NCBI GenBank assembly: GCA_011057845.1
Contig: DSDB01000103.1
Coordinates: forward strand, 1-5,515
From: Phycisphaerales bacterium
GTDB lineage: Bacteria; Planctomycetota; Phycisphaerae; Sedimentisphaerales; Anaerobacaceae
Reading direction: 5' to 3'
Length of the DNA: 5,515 nt
The translations under genes were made by a program, and so were the position numbers. Positions 1-5,002 of this stretch are shown in pieces; positions within the stretch are counted from its first letter, which is position 1; every line of letters starts with the position of its first letter. The notes beneath the pieces are model-generated. The model did not search any database. It was given only the letters and a program-made list of their open reading frames with translations, and was not told the DNA's origin.

Positions 1-45
1 CCGAGAGAGCCGTGGCGGTCTGGAGCGTGCACGGCGGCGAGTTGA

Positions 46-717
46 TTAGTGAATCCACTTGATGACCAGAAACCCCCCCACAAGCAGCACAACAAAGGCC
101 AGACTGAACCAATTGAAGTACTTCTCGATGACGGGCCGGATCTTCTCGCCTTTCCAGCCGAGCAGCCCGGCAACGATAAAGAACCTCGCCGAGCGGCTCA
201 CGGCCGAGGCAATCAGGAATCCCACGAAGTTGATCTTCGCCACGCCGGCCGAGATGGTGCAGACCTTGTAGGGCAGCGGCGTGAAACCGCAGGTGAACAC
301 AATCCAGAAGTCGTACCTGTCGTACCAGCCCTGAAACTTGGCGAAATTCTCCTCGGTCAGGCCGATGGCTCCCAGATGCGCAAAGACCCACGCTGAGATT
401 GCCGACCACAGCAGCAATCCGATCAGATAGCCCGCAATCCCCCCCAACACGGACGCAATCGAGCAGGCGCCGGCGAAGCGGGCCCATTTCCGGGGAGCGC
501 CCAGCGACAGCGGGGCCAGCAGCACATCCGGCGGCACGGGGAAGAAGCTCGACTCGGCGAAGCTCAGGACAAACAGGGCGGTTCCCCCGTGGCGGGTGTT
601 GGCGAAATGCACGACCCAGTCGTACATTCGCCGGTGCAGATGCCACCATGCCACGTTCGATCCGCTGTGGCGGGGTTGGCCGGCGGCTGCAACACTTTCG
701 ATATTGGAATCCGTCAT
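46..717 (-). CDS. YqaA family (DedA/VTT, SNARE-associated type) membrane protein
   Basis: This 223-residue polytopic inner-membrane protein has the signatures of the YqaA branch of the DedA/VTT superfamily. Seen in the sequence: FAESSFFPVPPDVLL at residues 53-67 (re-entrant hairpin with acidic and double-proline residues), GGIAGYLIG at 92-100, GFTPLPYKVCTISAG at 144-158 and SRSARFFIVAGLLG near 174-187. Hydrophobic segments lie near 46-67, 83-107, 136-158, 163-185 and 203-220. DedA-superfamily members are associated with lipid flipping and membrane homeostasis, but the substrate of this one cannot be read from sequence. The first ~25 residues are hydrophilic and longer than in typical relatives, which tend to begin near the RRMYDWV segment (residues 29-35). 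The ATG at 717 is kept because a weak TAGG ribosome site lies 7 nt upstream and a promoter sits just behind it. The stop is TAA. The gene is divergent from ispE. Confidence 0.88.
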   Translation of the reverse strand: MTDSNIESVAAAGQPRHSGSNVAWWHLHRRMYDWVVHFANTRHGGTALFVLSFAESSFFPVPPDVLLAPLSLGAPRKWARFAGACSIASVLGGIAGYLIGLLLWSAISAWVFAHLGAIGLTEENFAKFQGWYDRYDFWIVFTCGFTPLPYKVCTISAGVAKINFVGFLIASAVSRSARFFIVAGLLGWKGEKIRPVIEKYFNWFSLAFVVLLVGGFLVIKWIH

Positions 718-740
718 GAGCTTGCCTAAGAATCAATCAT

Positions 741-769
741 TCGCCACGATACGGGCGGGCGGCTATAAT
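741..769 (+). promoter_or_regulatory. Sigma70-type promoter for ispE-spoVG
   Basis: A perfect -10 box TATAAT (764-769) lies 17 nt downstream of TCGCCA (741-746), which matches the TTGACA consensus at four of six positions. Transcription would start near 776 and leave an untranslated leader of about 80 nt before the ispE ATG. It overlaps the opposing yqaA promoter. Sequence match only; no start-site data. Confidence 0.55.
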
Positions 770-774
770 GTCAA
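746..774 (-). promoter_or_regulatory. Sigma70-type promoter for the yqaA-like gene
   Basis: On the minus strand a perfect -35 box TTGACA (774-769) is followed after 17 nt by TATCGT (751-746), four of six matches to TATAAT. Transcription would start near 739, giving a leader of about 22 nt that includes the TAGG ribosome site. It shares nearly its whole footprint with the plus-strand ispE promoter. Confidence 0.5.
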
Positions 775-839
775 CGCCGCGGCTTTCAACACTGTATCGG
801 CCCAAGACGGCCGCTTCCATGACCGGCATCCAACGATCC

Positions 840-844
840 GGAGG
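840..844 (+). promoter_or_regulatory. Ribosome-binding site deciding the ispE start
   Basis: GGAGG lies 12 nt before the ATG at 857 and 21 nt before the ATG at 866. The spacing is slightly long for 857 but favours it over 866. The reading frame is open as far back as 596, but those upstream starts lie inside the divergent yqaA-like gene or ahead of the predicted promoter. Confidence 0.5.
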
Positions 845-856
845 CCCACAAGCACG

Positions 857-1780
857 ATGACACCCATGGATTCCACAAGCCCGAAGGACCCCTTTTGCAG
901 TATAGGTGATGCTCTACTGGCCCGTGCCCCGGCCAAGATCAATCTGACACTGCTGGTGGCTGGCAAGCGGCCGGATGGCTTTCACGAACTGGAAACCATC
1001 ATGGCCAAGGTCACATTCTACGATGAAGTCCGCGTCGAACCCGGGGCCCGGGGCGGCATTGAACTGGTCTGTACAGGGCCCCAATGGGCGCCGCAAGGCC
1101 CCGAGAATCTGGTCTATCGTGCCGGCGAGGCCCTGCTTGAGGCCACGGGAGTAACCGCCGATCTGCGGATTACCCTGACGAAGAATATCCCGGCCGGCTC
1201 CGGGCTGGGTTCGGCGTCCAGCGACGCCGCCACGACACTGCTGGCCCTGAATCGGTATCTGAGGCTCAACGCGGACCGCGGCCTGCTGACCCGTCTGGCG
1301 GCTGGTCTCGGCAGCGACGTCGCCTTCTTCCTGGGCGGGCCGCTGGCCCTGTGCACCGGCCGCGGCGAGATCGTCACCTCCCTGACGGGCGATTTCGACG
1401 TGCGTGTGCTGCTTGTCCTTCCCGACATAAGTGTTTCGACAAAAAAGGTTTACGAAAACTACGCTCACGACCACAGACGGTATCTGACGCTGCACCGACA
1501 GATAAAAAGCCGTATCGAAAAAGACAATAATGTTGATTTTGCGGCGGGCCTGTGCGTAAATATGCTCGCTGGAAGCTGCCTTGAGCTTGTGCCGGCGCTG
1601 GGCGAACTCAAGACGCTCTTGGAATCGCGGGGCACAGGTTCTCTCTGCCTCAGCGGCAGTGGCTCCGCTATGTTTTGCCTCTTGGAGAGCACCGATGAAG
1701 CCACAGCTGACATACCTACCCACCTGGCCGGTGACCCTCTCAACTATCACTGCGTACTCGTTCGCAACAATCGATGGTGA
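857..1780 (+). CDS. ispE: 4-diphosphocytidyl-2-C-methyl-D-erythritol kinase
   Basis: IspE phosphorylates the 2-hydroxyl of CDP-methylerythritol with ATP in the cytoplasmic MEP route to isoprenoids. From the chosen start the protein has 307 residues, close to the family's usual ~280-300. GHMP-kinase motifs appear in order: APAKINLTLLV (24-34, K27 equivalent to the conserved active-site lysine), RPDGFHELETI (38-48), the phosphate loop PAGSGLGSASSDAA (112-125), GSDVAFFLGG with the probable catalytic Asp154, and LSGSGSAMFCLL (265-276). The phosphate loop reads GLGSASSDAA where most IspE proteins have GLGGGSSDAA. A second oddity is a local drop in G+C across codons 195-235. The first ~20 residues are a poorly conserved leader, so the ATG at 866 remains possible. 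The gene is followed after 18 bp by spoVG, presumably in the same transcript. Confidence 0.93.
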   Translation: MTPMDSTSPKDPFCSIGDALLARAPAKINLTLLVAGKRPDGFHELETIMAKVTFYDEVRVEPGARGGIELVCTGPQWAPQGPENLVYRAGEALLEATGVTADLRITLTKNIPAGSGLGSASSDAATTLLALNRYLRLNADRGLLTRLAAGLGSDVAFFLGGPLALCTGRGEIVTSLTGDFDVRVLLVLPDISVSTKKVYENYAHDHRRYLTLHRQIKSRIEKDNNVDFAAGLCVNMLAGSCLELVPALGELKTLLESRGTGSLCLSGSGSAMFCLLESTDEATADIPTHLAGDPLNYHCVLVRNNRW

Positions 1781-1786
1781 ACTGTC

Positions 1787-1791
1787 AGGAG
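1787..1791 (+). promoter_or_regulatory. Ribosome-binding site of spoVG
   Basis: AGGAG with a 7-nt spacer to the ATG at 1799, within the 18-bp gap after the ispE stop. This is the strongest Shine-Dalgarno sequence in the window and suggests efficient translation of spoVG. Confidence 0.6.
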
Positions 1792-1798
1792 AGGCAAC

Positions 1799-2236
1799 AT
1801 GGAAATCACCGAGGTTCGATGCAAGCTGGTCAGCAACAAGGACGACCGACTGAAGGCTTTTTGTTGCATCACCCTGGACCACGAATTCGTCGTCCGCGAC
1901 ATCAAGATCATCGAAGGCGCTAGCGGTCTGTTCGTGGCCATGCCGTCGCGGAAGATGAGCGATCACTGCGAGAAATGCGGGGGTAAGAACCACCTGAAAG
2001 CGAAGTTCTGCAACAATTGCGGAGCACGTCTGACCGAGAGCCGGGCGAGGCGCAACCCCAGGAACCCGGTAAAACTCCACGCGGACATCGCCCATCCCAT
2101 CCATGTCGATTGCCGCAAGAGGATTCAGGACAGCGTCGTCAGCGGCTATCACGAGGAGGTGGAAAGGTCCAAGTTGCCCGGCTATAAACCCGTCGACCTC
2201 GATGAATCGGACGATGAGGTGCCCGAGATTATATGA
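1799..2236 (+). CDS. spoVG: SpoVG family regulator with inserted zinc ribbon
   Basis: SpoVG proteins bind nucleic acid and act as global regulators; in Bacillus the gene affects septation and sporulation. This 145-residue protein matches the family at both ends. The N-terminal part has MEITEVRCKLV, AFCCITLDHEFVVRDIKII (20-38) and GLFVAMPSRK (43-52). The C-terminal part has DIAHPI (96-101) and RKRIQDSVVSGYHE (106-119), then an acidic tail (DLDESDDE, 133-140). Ordinary SpoVG proteins of about 85-100 residues have only a short loop between MPS and DIAHPI. Here about 40 residues (53-92) intervene and contain C57-X2-C60-X10-C71-X2-C74, a zinc-ribbon pattern. The rest of the insert is rich in arginine and lysine. 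This suggests an added nucleic-acid or protein contact surface, which is inference. The gene sits directly downstream of ispE, echoing the ispE-purR-yabJ-spoVG neighbourhood of Bacillus. There is no sign of sporulation genes here. Confidence 0.88.
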   Translation: MEITEVRCKLVSNKDDRLKAFCCITLDHEFVVRDIKIIEGASGLFVAMPSRKMSDHCEKCGGKNHLKAKFCNNCGARLTESRARRNPRNPVKLHADIAHPIHVDCRKRIQDSVVSGYHEEVERSKLPGYKPVDLDESDDEVPEII

Positions 2237-2245
2237 CCTTCGGGG

Positions 2246-2277
2246 CTCTCGGGATGCACCTGTGCCGGCGCCGAGAG
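2246..2277. terminator. Hairpin between convergent spoVG and FlgM-like gene
   Basis: CTCTCGG (2246-2252) can pair with CCGAGAG (2271-2277) in a seven-base-pair stem around an 18-nt loop, 9 nt after the spoVG stop. No T tract follows on either strand, so it is not a canonical intrinsic terminator. It could protect the 3' end or work with Rho. Its position between two convergent stops is the main argument. Confidence 0.3.
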
Positions 2278-2336
2278 AACAAAGGCAGCCTCCTCGTTCA
2301 GGCAGGATGGCCGACCGCCGGGGCGAGCCGACATCG

Positions 2337-2618
2337 CTAGGCCGTCAGATTCTCCAGGACTCGATCTATAGCCGTGTCGAGCCCCTCATCCAGGTCGTAA
2401 TCGCCCGTTGTCAGCCGTTTGCGCACGTCCAGCACCTTTTGCTGACGCACTTCCGGCAATGAGGCAATACGCCGCAGTACGCGTCCCATAGGTGTGTGGT
2501 GAATGTTCTCGAGGATCTGTTCCATCATCGCGTCATCGATACCGGGCAATGCCTCATCGGCAATGCTGTCTGGCCAGTTCCGGCCGTCCAGGGGGGTGTC
2601 ACACAGATGATCCGGCAT
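2337..2618 (-). CDS. Small FlgM-like (anti-sigma-28) protein
   Basis: This is a soluble protein of 93 residues with no membrane segment or signal peptide. Its second half reads RRIASLPEVRQQKVLDV then RKRLTTGDYDLDEGLDTAID. This resembles the FlgM pattern, in which a basic helix with 'R..KV..ir..I..G.Y' precedes a short helix ending in 'a..ll..l'. FlgM holds the flagellar sigma factor FliA inactive until the hook-basal body is complete, and Salmonella FlgM has a similar length (97 residues). The acidic N-terminal half (IADEALPGIDD, MMEQILENIHH) is not recognisable. The ATG at 2618 is preferred because AAGG (2629-2626) lies 7 nt upstream; an in-frame GTG at 2633 would add five residues but has no well-placed ribosome site. 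No flagellar gene is visible nearby. The assignment rests on pattern resemblance and could be wrong; the open frame itself is convincing. Confidence 0.55.
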   Translation of the reverse strand: MPDHLCDTPLDGRNWPDSIADEALPGIDDAMMEQILENIHHTPMGRVLRRIASLPEVRQQKVLDVRKRLTTGDYDLDEGLDTAIDRVLENLTA

Positions 2619-2740
2619 CACAATACCTTGCACCAGCGGCCCGGACGGGAGTCTCCTGTTTCCCGCCTTTGGGCCTAAGCCACTATATCTTGTATGCCCC
2701 CAAAATCCGTTTCGAGGTCTGAACCGTTCCTACAGTGCTG

Positions 2741-2769
2741 TTATCGACTCCCGATGCCAAAAAACTTTA
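2741..2769 (-). promoter_or_regulatory. Sigma28-like promoter candidate upstream of FlgM-like gene
   Basis: Reading the minus strand, TAAAGTTT (2769-2762) matches the flagellar sigma -35 box exactly, and GTCGATAA (2748-2741) differs from the GCCGATAA -10 box at one position. The spacer is 13 nt where 11 is usual, which weakens the call. The -35 element also forms one arm of an AT-rich hairpin at 2759-2785, so the match may be incidental. Confidence 0.3.
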
Positions 2770-2785
2770 GGGAAGTTGCTTTTTT
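2759..2785. terminator. AT-rich symmetric hairpin, weak bidirectional terminator candidate
   Basis: AACTT (2763-2767), loop TAGGG, then AAGTT (2773-2777). Six A precede and six T follow (2759-2764 and 2780-2785), with a GC bulge on the right arm. Both strands therefore show a stem plus U run, the usual layout of a Rho-independent terminator. The stem has only one G:C pair, so efficiency would be low. For the minus strand it would be a second stop after the hairpin at 2816-2841. Confidence 0.3.
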
Positions 2786-2815
2786 AAATAAGCCATTTAT
2801 TCTCAATGACTTATG

Positions 2816-2841
2816 AAAAAAAGAGGCATAAAACACCCTCT
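2816..2841 (-). terminator. Intrinsic terminator candidate after gspM-like gene
   Basis: On the minus strand AGAGG (2841-2837) pairs with CCTCT (2826-2822) around a 10-nt loop, and a run of seven T (2822-2816) begins at the last stem base. The stem is short, five pairs with three G:C, but the order stem then T run is correct for transcription leaving gspM. It lies about 170 nt beyond the gspM stop, and no gene lies between. Confidence 0.45.
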
Positions 2842-2947
2842 CCCAGTGCTGAAAAAACGCACAAATCTCCCGCCTTTGGAAAGGGCAGGTAGGGATATCA
2901 CATAAGATATGGGCCGTTTGGGGGAAATGGGGGGTATACTACATATA

Positions 2948-2976
2948 GTGATAGCCGGGATTCCGGGCAATGTCAG
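2948..2976 (-). promoter_or_regulatory. Weak sigma70-like promoter candidate in the intergenic region
   Basis: On the minus strand CTGACA (2976-2971, five of six matches to TTGACA) is followed after 17 nt by TATCAC (2953-2948, four of six matches to TATAAT). A start near 2941 would give a transcript of about 125 nt ending at the T run at 2816, or would read on into the FlgM-like gene. Matches of this quality arise by chance often. Confidence 0.22.
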
Positions 2977-3009
2977 ACGGGGAGAAATGGCTAAGGCGGG
3001 AGCCCCCGG

Positions 3010-3513
3010 CTAATCTGATAAGAAGTATTTGAAGTCCAGGTCGGCCTTCCAGCCATCCTTGAGGCCCTTGCTCTTGGTCAGCTTGACGCTGGTGCATTTG
3101 AGGTCGCTCCAGCGGGTTTCCATAGTGGCGAGGAACTTGGCGGTCTGCACGATGCTGACGTCGTCGAGGATAACCTTGGCGGACTGGCTCTTGCGTCCGC
3201 CGCTCTTGATGATCATGCCGGAACTGAGCTTGTACTTGTTGGCGGTGATGCCATGGCTGCTGGCGACCTTCTCGACGGCACTGGCATAGTCGAAATCGCC
3301 GCCGGCGGTGGTCTGCTTGTAGTCGAGCCTGTCGGGGTCGATTTCCAGTATCTGGAGGATGACCTTCTCAGCCTTTCGGTAGTCTTCCCGCTCGGCGTCG
3401 AAACTCTTGGCGGCGCGCGGCAAATAGACGGTGCCGACCAGCAGCGGCCACAGGGCCAGCACGGCCGCGCCGGCGACGAAGTAGAATGTTTTGTTTCGGT
3501 ACAAATCTCTCAT
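3010..3513 (-). CDS. GspM/PilO-like assembly-platform protein
   Basis: This 167-residue bitopic membrane protein has the layout of GspM (type II secretion) and PilO (type IV pili). A short basic cytoplasmic start (MRDLYRNK) is followed by one transmembrane helix (about 9-30) and a charged helical stretch (about 33-58, probable coiled coil). The periplasmic domain has alternating strand and helix segments (KVILDDVSI, then VQTAKFLATME, then a final strand ending KADLDFKYFL), suggestive of the ferredoxin-like fold of this family. Such proteins pair with GspL to anchor the secretion motor in the inner membrane. Sequence conservation in the family is very low, so the call leans on architecture and on the neighbours gspL-like and gspK-like. 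The ATG at 3513 has GGAAGG six nt upstream, overlapping the end of the preceding gene. The GTG at 3516 is too close to that site. It is the last gene of its operon. Confidence 0.7.
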   Translation of the reverse strand: MRDLYRNKTFYFVAGAAVLALWPLLVGTVYLPRAAKSFDAEREDYRKAEKVILQILEIDPDRLDYKQTTAGGDFDYASAVEKVASSHGITANKYKLSSGMIIKSGGRKSQSAKVILDDVSIVQTAKFLATMETRWSDLKCTSVKLTKSKGLKDGWKADLDFKYFLSD

Positions 3514-3519
3514 CACAAG

Positions 3520-3525
3520 CCTTCC
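3520..3525 (-). promoter_or_regulatory. Ribosome-binding site deciding the gspM-like start
   Basis: On the minus strand GGAAGG (3525-3520) lies 6 nt before the ATG at 3513 and 3 nt before the in-frame GTG at 3516, which selects the ATG. It is embedded in the 14-bp gap after the gspL-like stop codon. Confidence 0.5.
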
Positions 3526-3527
3526 AC

Positions 3528-4979
3528 CTATTCGGCCGGTTGGAGCGTAATCGCGAAACTGTCGCGGTTGCCTTTGGACCCCATCCGCTGGGTGCCAATC
3601 ACCAGGCCGCTCTTCTTGATCTCTTCAAAGAACGCCAGCGTATGGCGGTTGTTGTTGGCGGCCGTATCGCCCGATACGCTCATGGTGCGCTCGGTAATCG
3701 TAATCGCGTCGACGTTCAATTCGGTTGTCTTGGCGCAGCGGTTGATCGCGTCCAGCAGGCTGGTTAGCTTACCTCCGGCCGAGCCCTTGTCGCTAAACCC
3801 GGCACTGAGCTTGCGGGCCTCGGTCAGGGCGCTGTCGAGTTGCTTGAGAGGGCTGCGTCCACGGCTGGGCTTCTTGCCGTACATCACGTCGGCGAAGTTG
3901 GTCTCCAGGCGGCCCTTCAACTGGCCGCGGTAGCTGTTCATGCGGAACAGTTGCGCCGTGAAATACAATCCCACCGCCACCAGCAGGACGGCGACGGAGA
4001 TACTGAGGAACTTGAGCGACTTCTCCAGCCGGCGACGGCGGCCCAGGTAGGGCATGAAGTCCCTGCGGAAGTCCACCGGCTCGACCTTTTGCGACAGGCC
4101 CAATCCCGCGCCACAGGCGATGGAGAAAGCCACGGCGTCCTCGCATTGCTGCGAGACGTCCCATCCGCCGGCGGCGGCATTGACGTCGAACTCGCCGGTC
4201 TCGATTCCGGTGCGTTGCCCGAGCAGGCCGCTATCCACCTGCCGGGCGGCGTCGTAGACACAGATGCGGGTGATCGGATCGGTCGTTTCCACCATAGCGG
4301 TCGTCACGACGACCTCGCGGCCGAGCAGTTCCTGGCGGTTCTGTCGGCCGCCGATGAGGAAGGTACGGCCGGGTGTCTGTGCCTTGGGTTTGCCGTTGGA
4401 GGAGGTGGAAAAGACCAGATAGCCGCTCGTGCGCCCCAACATGCCGAAGAGGGTTCGCGGCTCGCTGTCGCCGGCGGCACGCCCGTCCGTTACGAAGCGC
4501 GCCAGACAGCGGACGTCCGGCTCCACGCTGACGGGGTCCATCCCGTGGCCGGCGAACGCGGCGACGATCTGTCGCAGCGTTTCCTGTTTGGCGGTGAAGA
4601 CGCACACCTGCGAACCCCGCTCGGAACTCGATAGGACCTCGTAGGCCAGGGCCACGTCGGAGATATCCGTGGCCAGGGTCTCTTCGGTGTCGAAGCGGAT
4701 GGTCGAGCCGATCTGGCGGATATCGGCGAATTCACTGTGCACCCTGTGTTGCATGAACATCGAACAGTCGACGGCCAGCGCCGTTTCGGCGAACACCCAG
4801 CCCCGCTGGGCGCAGCCCTGGGCGACCATCGACGCCAGGGCCGGGTAGCCCGCGTCGTCGCGGCCGGCGGTCGAGACGCTGAAGCAGCCCAGCACCTGCG
4901 AACCGCTTTCGCCGCCGAGGCACACCGCGGTGGCCTGGTCCCTGCTCACATAGACGCCGAGATAGTTCTGAACTTCCAC
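3528..4979 (-). CDS. GspL-like protein (actin-like domain + membrane anchor + PilN-like domain)
   Basis: This 483-residue protein has the architecture of GspL, equal to PilM fused to PilN. Residues 6-295 form an actin-like cytoplasmic domain that begins in the usual way with a strand (YLGVYVSRDQATAVCLGG). They include VEPDVRCLARF (152-162, like the inter-subdomain helix start in PilM) and SIACGAGLGL near 286-295. A short link (DFRRDFMPYLGRRRRLEK, 303-320) precedes one transmembrane helix (about 322-341). The periplasmic part has a helical stretch, then a PilN-like strand-helix-strand region (LNVDAITITERTMSVSG, HTLAFFEEIKKSG, DSFAITLQ). GspL links the secretion ATPase to the inner-membrane platform and partners with GspM. 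The GTG at 4979 is chosen because GGAG lies 8 nt upstream and the start then falls just before the first strand. A TTG at 5006 overlapping the gspK stop would add nine residues but has no ribosome site. Expected phosphate-binding motifs of the actin fold are not clearly intact. Confidence 0.78.
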   Translation of the reverse strand: MEVQNYLGVYVSRDQATAVCLGGESGSQVLGCFSVSTAGRDDAGYPALASMVAQGCAQRGWVFAETALAVDCSMFMQHRVHSEFADIRQIGSTIRFDTEETLATDISDVALAYEVLSSSERGSQVCVFTAKQETLRQIVAAFAGHGMDPVSVEPDVRCLARFVTDGRAAGDSEPRTLFGMLGRTSGYLVFSTSSNGKPKAQTPGRTFLIGGRQNRQELLGREVVVTTAMVETTDPITRICVYDAARQVDSGLLGQRTGIETGEFDVNAAAGGWDVSQQCEDAVAFSIACGAGLGLSQKVEPVDFRRDFMPYLGRRRRLEKSLKFLSISVAVLLVAVGLYFTAQLFRMNSYRGQLKGRLETNFADVMYGKKPSRGRSPLKQLDSALTEARKLSAGFSDKGSAGGKLTSLLDAINRCAKTTELNVDAITITERTMSVSGDTAANNNRHTLAFFEEIKKSGLVIGTQRMGSKGNRDSFAITLQPAE

Positions 4980-4987
4980 GTATAGGG

Positions 4988-4991
4988 CTCC
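4988..4991 (-). promoter_or_regulatory. Ribosome-binding site deciding the gspL-like start
   Basis: GGAG on the minus strand (4991-4988) is 8 nt upstream of the GTG at 4979 and lies in the 23-bp gap after the gspK-like stop. The longer frame would start at a TTG within the preceding stop codon (TTGA overlap) with no comparable site. Confidence 0.45.
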
Positions 4992-5002
4992 GAGAATCCG
5001 GC

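Larger units (their letters stand above)
2634..3009. other. Long intergenic region with AT-rich core
   Basis: No convincing gene occupies this stretch. Its centre is AT-rich (by hand count 15 of 60 bases are G or C in 2761-2820), in contrast to the surrounding genes. It holds two terminator-like hairpins with T tracts, a sigma28-like element, a weak sigma70-like element and three copies of a short CCCGCCTT motif. The part near the gspM end has several G runs (for example 2920-2934) and a small palindromic CCGGGATTCCGGG (2955-2967). It probably contains the end of the gspKLM transcript and the leader of the FlgM-like gene, which is about 115 nt long if the sigma28-like element is used. Confidence 0.6.

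Noticed and set aside
3..62. A plus-strand open frame enters from the left edge (ending GGELISEST) and stops at 60-62, which could be the tail of a convergent gene overlapping yqaA by 17 bp.
   Set aside because: Twenty codons are too few to judge, two other plus frames are also open for 14-15 codons, and no motif is recognisable.
596..856. N-terminal extension of ispE in the same frame, with starts at 596 or 716.
   Set aside because: It would run through the divergent yqaA-like start and the TATAAT promoter at 764-769, lacks IspE-like sequence, and the GGAGG at 840-844 points to 857.
914..2152. A 412-codon open frame antisense to ispE and spoVG.
   Set aside because: It lies opposite two clear protein families; long antisense frames are expected in G+C-rich genes, and its product shows no domain.
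2694..2816. A 40-codon plus-strand open frame (starting MPPKSVSRS) in the intergenic region.
   Set aside because: There is no ribosome-binding site before the ATG, it crosses terminator-like hairpins, and it has no recognisable features.
2845..2915. Resemblance to a c-di-GMP-I riboswitch (ACGCACA followed by GGCAGGTAGGG on the plus strand).
   Set aside because: The conserved GCAAAGCC core and the spacing of the receptor helix are missing, and no plus-strand gene lies downstream.
2955..2967. Palindrome CCGGGATTCCGGG as a terminator or operator.
   Set aside because: The arms are short, no T tract follows on either strand, and nothing else supports a function.
3840..4634. A 264-codon plus-strand open frame antisense to the gspL-like gene.
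   Set aside because: The minus strand has the coherent domain architecture and operon spacing; the plus product is low-complexity and has no recognisable motif or ribosome site.
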